Shown here piece by piece: positions 44,700-48,424 of a stretch of 48,424 nucleotides of DNA. A model generated the notes under the pieces. The model searched no databases, was not told the DNA's origin, and saw nothing but the letters and a program-made list of their open reading frames with translations. The DNA is taken from positions 1 through 48,424 of the forward strand of contig CANGGD010000003.1 of assembly GCA_947453295.1 (NCBI GenBank). Reading direction: 5' to 3'. The first letter of the stretch is position 1. Each line of letters opens with the position of its first letter. The stretch is from Chitinophagaceae bacterium (GTDB lineage: Bacteria; Bacteroidota; Bacteroidia; Chitinophagales; Chitinophagaceae). Made by a program: the position numbers and the translations under genes.

Positions 44700-45410
44700 A
44701 AAGTTTTCTTTTTATTTGCTTTTGTTAGTTTTTTTAATTCAAGTTTTGGACAAGATTCGAAAAATAAAATTGAAATAAACACACATCCTTCTGATCATTT
44801 TTTAATTCAATTTAGTTCAGATCATTGGACAGCAGCTCCGGATAGTATTCAATCAAGAATAAAATCAATTTCTCGTGGCGCAAATTTTTATTTTATGATT
44901 GATAAACCCTTTGCATCCAATAAGCATTTTAGTGTTGCATTTGGTGGGGGTGTAGGCACAAGTAGCATTTTTTTTAATAAATTAAGTGTGGGAGTAAATG
45001 GCACAAAACCTGTACTTGCTTTTGACAAACTAGATAGTACTAACCATTTCAAAAAATATAAGCTTACCACTTGCTTCTTGGAATTACCAGTTGAAATGAG
45101 ATTTTCATCAAATCCTGCAAACCCAGACAAATCAATAAAGGGAGCAATAGGTGTAAAAGTTGGCACTCTTGTTAATGCGCATTCAAAAGGAAAAACACTT
45201 CAAAATGCAAGTGATAATACTATTAATGAGTTTACAGAAAAAACGAGCTCTAAAAGCTATTTTAATACTACAAGGGTGATGGCAACAGCTCGCATAGGTT
45301 ATGGAAACTTTTCATTGTTTGGTGCTTACAACCTTAACACTATGTTTAAAGATAAAGTGGCTGCCAATATGAAGTTGCTGCAATTAGGATTAACAATAAG
45401 TGGATTATAA
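44694..45410 (+). CDS. Outer-membrane beta-barrel domain protein
   Basis: 238 residues. A signal peptide (MKKVFFLFAFVSFFNSSFGQ) is followed by alternating hydrophobic strands and G/N turns: HFSVAFGGGVGTSSIFFN, LTTCFLELPVEMRFSS, GAIGVKVGTLVNAHSKGK, MATARIGYGNFSLFGAYNLN, and a final strand KLLQLGLTISGL, as in the PorT/outer-membrane barrel families of Bacteroidota. Function unknown. The start codon lies in the repeat array described at 44512-44699: the same CATGAAA occurs at the head of each unit, and upstream copies would start only short peptides. Confidence 0.85.
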   Translation: MKKVFFLFAFVSFFNSSFGQDSKNKIEINTHPSDHFLIQFSSDHWTAAPDSIQSRIKSISRGANFYFMIDKPFASNKHFSVAFGGGVGTSSIFFNKLSVGVNGTKPVLAFDKLDSTNHFKKYKLTTCFLELPVEMRFSSNPANPDKSIKGAIGVKVGTLVNAHSKGKTLQNASDNTINEFTEKTSSKSYFNTTRVMATARIGYGNFSLFGAYNLNTMFKDKVAANMKLLQLGLTISGL

Positions 45411-45416
45411 TTTTTT

Positions 45417-45446
45417 AAATCTCGTTTTGCAACGAGATTTTTTTTT
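45417..45446 (+). terminator. Terminator after the barrel protein gene
   Basis: AAATCTCGTT and AACGAGATTT are a perfect 10-bp stem around TTGC, followed by six further T. Confidence 0.88.
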
Positions 45447-45505
45447 GATACATACTTTAAATTAATTTTGATAAATACAATTATTAGACAGACTATCACA
45501 ATCAC

Positions 45506-47353
45506 ATGAGCGACGCTATTAAACATGAATGCGGTTTAGCATTTATCAGACTTAGAAAACCATTTAGCTATTATCAACAAAAGTATCATTCCGCATTATA
45601 TGGTTTAAATAAGCTTTATCTATTAATGGAAAAGCAACACAATCGTGGCCAAGATGGAGCAGGAATAGCAAGTATTAAATTAGACACACAAGCAGGATAT
45701 CCTTTTTTATATAGATTAAGAAGCAATGCGCATCAACCCATTGCAGATTTATTTGAAAAAATTGGTAAAGAAATTGAAGCTGTTGAAATGCAACATCCAG
45801 ATATCAAACATCATCCTGGATTAATGAAAGGACATATCAATGTTATGGGTGAATTACTATTAGGACATTTAAGGTATGGAACTCAAGGAAAAAATGATAT
45901 AAACTTTTGTCATCCCTTCATTAAAACAGATATTATTCCAGCAAGAAATTTAGCTGTTGCTGGTAATTTTAATTTAGTAAACACTGAAGAATTATTTGAC
46001 AATATTTCTTTTACTCCAAATGATTTTTTTAAACAAAGTGATTTGGCTGCCATGTTAGAAGTGTTGCATCATTTCTTAGTAGAAGAAGATGAAAAAAACC
46101 CAGAGAGTACAAACATTTTATCGGCATTAAAAAAAGCGGCGCCGTTATTTGATGGTGGTTATCATTTTGCAGGGATGACAGGAAATGGAGATGCTTTTAT
46201 TATGAGAGATGCGCACGGTATTAGGCCTTCTTACTATTACATAAATAATGAAGTTATTGTGGCCGCAAGTGAAAGGGCTGCAATTAGAACTGCTTTTGAT
46301 TTAGATGAAAATGAGGTGTTGGAATTAATGCCTGGAATGGCTTTAATTATTAAGGCAGATGGTTCCTATTCAATAGAAGAAGTATTGCCTGCTAAAGAAA
46401 GGAAAGCCTGTAGCTTCGAAAGGATTTATTTTAGTAGAGGAAGTGATGAAAAAATATACAGAGAAAGAATTGCATTAGGTTATCATTTGAGTGATATTGT
46501 TTTAAAAGCAATTAATTACGATTTGAAAAATACAATATTTTCTTTCATACCGAATACTGCAGAAACTGCATTTTATGGTTTAATAAAAGGCGCAGAGGAT
46601 TATTTGAACAAAATAAAAATAGAAAGAATATTAAGTTGGGAGAATGATTTTAATGAAGAGAAACTTTCTGAAATGATAAACAGAAAAGTGCGAATTGAAA
46701 AAATTGCAATTAAAGATGTTAAATTAAGAACATTCATAACAGAGGACAGTAGCCGAAACGAAATGGTACAACATGTTTACGACATTACGTATGGCACCGT
46801 TAGAAAAGATGAAGACACTTTGATTGTAATTGATGATAGCATTGTAAGAGGAACTACTCTGAAAGAAAGTATCATCAAAATGTTAAGCAGACTTAAGCCA
46901 AAAAAAATAATTATTGTTTCTTCAGCTCCTCAAATTAGATATCCAGATTGTTATGGTATTGATATGAGTAAACTAGGTGATTTTGTTGCTTTCAAAGCTG
47001 CAATTGAATTATTAAAAGAAAATGGCAAACAAAATTTGCTGGTTGATTTAATGGTTCAATACAACTTGATGGAAAAAAATAACGAATTACATACTCAAAA
47101 TTTGGTTCGTCAAATTTATGCTCCCTTTACAGCTGAAGAGATTTCAAATAAAATTGCAGAACTGATAACCCCTACAGGATTAAATATTCCTGTGGAAGTT
47201 ATATATCAAACTATTGAAACCCTTCATGAATCTTGCCCCAATAATAAAGGAGATTGGTACTTTACCGGCGACTACCCTACTCCGGGAGGAAATAAAGTTT
47301 GTAACAAAGCATTAATGAATTATTTAGAAGGAAAAAATATAAGGGGGTATTAA
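45506..47353 (+). CDS. Amidophosphoribosyltransferase-like protein (long PurF paralogue)
   Basis: 615 residues. N-terminal Ntn glutaminase domain: the likely nucleophile is Cys9 (HECG), with QHNRGQDGAGIAS, GHLRYGTQG and RDAHGIRPSYY; Cys9 would need removal of eight residues to be terminal. C-terminal phosphoribosyltransferase domain with the PRPP loop TLIVIDDSIVRGTTLKESI. It is about 120 residues longer than normal PurF, and between the domains the usual PDS block reads FIPNTAETAFYGLIKG, followed by a long insert (about 365-400) rich in E, K and I. A GT-like purine role is possible, but the group also has a shorter canonical PurF elsewhere, so its substrate may differ. Confidence 0.85.
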   Translation: MSDAIKHECGLAFIRLRKPFSYYQQKYHSALYGLNKLYLLMEKQHNRGQDGAGIASIKLDTQAGYPFLYRLRSNAHQPIADLFEKIGKEIEAVEMQHPDIKHHPGLMKGHINVMGELLLGHLRYGTQGKNDINFCHPFIKTDIIPARNLAVAGNFNLVNTEELFDNISFTPNDFFKQSDLAAMLEVLHHFLVEEDEKNPESTNILSALKKAAPLFDGGYHFAGMTGNGDAFIMRDAHGIRPSYYYINNEVIVAASERAAIRTAFDLDENEVLELMPGMALIIKADGSYSIEEVLPAKERKACSFERIYFSRGSDEKIYRERIALGYHLSDIVLKAINYDLKNTIFSFIPNTAETAFYGLIKGAEDYLNKIKIERILSWENDFNEEKLSEMINRKVRIEKIAIKDVKLRTFITEDSSRNEMVQHVYDITYGTVRKDEDTLIVIDDSIVRGTTLKESIIKMLSRLKPKKIIIVSSAPQIRYPDCYGIDMSKLGDFVAFKAAIELLKENGKQNLLVDLMVQYNLMEKNNELHTQNLVRQIYAPFTAEEISNKIAELITPTGLNIPVEVIYQTIETLHESCPNNKGDWYFTGDYPTPGGNKVCNKALMNYLEGKNIRGY

Positions 47354-47355
47354 AA

Positions 47356-47850
47356 ATGAAAACGTTGTTCATCATAAGACATGCGAAAAGTAGTTGGGCT
47401 GAGCCACATCAATCAGATTTTGAAAGACCTCTAAATGAAAGAGGAAAAAAAGATGCTCCCATCATGGCTTCCAGACTTCATCAAAAAATTAATTCAATTG
47501 ATTATATTCTTTGCAGCAGTGCATTAAGAACTAAACAAACAGGTGATTTCTTTAGCAAAGAATTTAACCTAGAAAATGATTCAATTGAATATGTAGATAA
47601 ATTATATCACGCTCCTGCTACAGTTATTTTTTCCGTTGTAGAAAAACTAAACGATAAATTAGATTCTGTGGCCCTTATTTGTCACAATCCCGGAATAACA
47701 GAATTTGTAAATTCATTATGCAACAAAGTCCATATAGATAATATGCCCACATGTGCCATATTTGCTGTACAGATAAAAAATGATAGCTGGAAAGATTTTG
47801 AAAGCGCTGAAAAAGAATTTTTATTTATTGACTATCCCAAAAAAAACTAA
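47356..47850 (+). CDS. SixA-type histidine phosphatase superfamily protein
   Basis: 164 residues. The catalytic RH motif is at residues 8-9 in LFIIRHAKSSW, then FERPLNERGKKDAPIMASRL, YILCSSALRTKQT (the second Arg) and VALICHNPGITEFVN with the second His. This is the small histidine-phosphatase form like SixA, which removes phosphate from histidine in phosphorelay proteins, although substrates vary. It starts 2 bp after the PurF-like stop codon, so they are co-transcribed. Its stop overlaps the end of the convergent GNAT gene by 4 bp. Confidence 0.9.
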   Translation: MKTLFIIRHAKSSWAEPHQSDFERPLNERGKKDAPIMASRLHQKINSIDYILCSSALRTKQTGDFFSKEFNLENDSIEYVDKLYHAPATVIFSVVEKLNDKLDSVALICHNPGITEFVNSLCNKVHIDNMPTCAIFAVQIKNDSWKDFESAEKEFLFIDYPKKN

Positions 47851-48311
47851 ATTATTTTTTCAAAATACACTGCCGTTTTTTCTGGATTTTTATAGTATGC
47901 CTCTACTTCATAAAACCCCATAGATTTATATAACTGCATCGCGGGTAACATCGTATTTAAAGTGTCTAAAAGTATTTTTTGATATCCCATTTCTTTTGCT
48001 AAATCTATTGAAAGCATGAGCAATTTTTTTCCGATTCCTTTGCCTTGATAATTAGGTTGAACATACATTCTTTTCAACTCGGCAACATTTTCCTTATAAG
48101 GTCTAATAGCTACTGAGGCAACAAAATTATTATCCTGCTTACATAAAACTATAGTTCCTAATGGGGGCGCGTACATTGTTTTTATTGATTTCAATTCTTC
48201 TTCAAAATGCTGAAATGACAAATCAATATTTAACCACTCTGCATATTCTTTGAATAGTTTTACTGCTGACTGATATTCATGTTCTTCTTTTACTTGTACA
48301 TATTCAATCAT
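47847..48311 (-). CDS. GNAT family N-acetyltransferase
   Basis: 154 residues. The acetyl-CoA binding block is LKRMYVQPNYQGKGIGKKLL (about residues 80-99), with VASVAIRPYKENVAEL before it and KILLDTLNTMLPAMQLYKSM, GFYEVEAYYKN after it, the usual GNAT C-terminus. It shares its start region with the stop codon of the upstream EamA-type gene (ATGATTGA), so the two are translationally coupled. The substrate is unknown. Confidence 0.9.
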   Translation of the reverse strand: MIEYVQVKEEHEYQSAVKLFKEYAEWLNIDLSFQHFEEELKSIKTMYAPPLGTIVLCKQDNNFVASVAIRPYKENVAELKRMYVQPNYQGKGIGKKLLMLSIDLAKEMGYQKILLDTLNTMLPAMQLYKSMGFYEVEAYYKNPEKTAVYFEKII

Positions 48312-48424
48312 TACTTACAGATTTGTTGTTTAAGAAAACACCTACAAAAATAAAAGCAGCGCTTACTATTTTATAGATATCTAATACTTCGCCTAACATT
48401 ACAATGGCTATAATACTTGCAAAT
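48304..48424 (-). CDS. EamA/DMT family transporter, 3' end only
   Basis: The minus strand from the right window edge reads FASIIAIVMLGEVLDIYKIV, then SAAFIFVGVFLNNKSVSND and a stop. GE near the end of a helix followed by YKIVSAAFIFVGVFL is the standard C-terminal helix pair of EamA/DMT permeases (LGExLxxxxxxGaxlIxxGv). Only the last 39 residues are in the window. Its stop codon overlaps the start of the GNAT gene by six bases. Confidence 0.75.
   Translation of the reverse strand, partial: FASIIAIVMLGEVLDIYKIVSAAFIFVGVFLNNKSVSND

Overview
The window is chromosomal DNA of a low-GC member of the Bacteroidota, most likely class Chitinophagia. The basis is: three proteins with type IX secretion (Por) C-terminal sorting domains; Bacteroidota-type promoters (TAnnTTTG near -7) in front of many genes; A-rich start regions with almost no Shine-Dalgarno sequences; and a 615-residue second PurF-like protein and a LigA N-terminus of the kind I know from this group. 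The genus cannot be fixed from the sequence alone. No insertion sequence, prophage, integrase or CRISPR array is visible.

Layout. 1-3843 (+): a tripartite drug efflux operon (adaptor cut by the window edge, 14-TM MFS pump, TolC-like channel). 3859-5534 (-): a PaaE-like flavin/2Fe-2S reductase and its TetR regulator, with a perfect inverted repeat over the TetR promoter. 5660-5838 (+): an apparent free-standing small RNA gene. 5881-8611 (-): a NUMOD4/HNH protein and ligA. 8674-15453 (+): an amidohydrolase lipoprotein, a 1115-residue multicopper oxidase-sulfatase fusion and a YHYH protein, the last two both secreted and sharing a beta domain. 15471-15697 (-): a tRNA-Leu-like structured RNA with a long insert where the variable loop should be. 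15834-22725: an Lrp-type regulator, a membrane glycosyltransferase, a cell-wall amidase, a DASS transporter, a PhnA-like zinc-ribbon protein and a hypothetical protein. 23018-26640 (+): rplM-rpsI-rpsB-tsf and pyrH with leader and terminators.

27010-41962 (-) is a surface-polysaccharide cluster: eight GT2-type or related glycosyltransferases, two GT4 enzymes, a GT12-like enzyme, a methyltransferase, a sulfotransferase, a WbqC-like protein, an acyltransferase and a DegT-type aminotransferase. At its promoter-proximal end sits what looks like an internally collapsed ABC-2 polysaccharide export permease. The cluster probably builds a branched, sulfated and acylated glycan; no polymerase, flippase or intact exporter is in the window.

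42231-48424: a T9SS adhesin-like protein, a tandem array of about 90-bp palindromic units running into the start codon of an outer-membrane barrel gene, a PurF paralogue with a SixA-type phosphatase, a GNAT acetyltransferase and the 3' end of an EamA/DMT transporter.

The least ordinary items are the tRNA-like RNA at 15471-15697, the oxidase-sulfatase fusion at 10416-13763, the palindromic unit array at 44512-44699, the permease remnant at 41648-41962 and the small RNA at 5660-5838.
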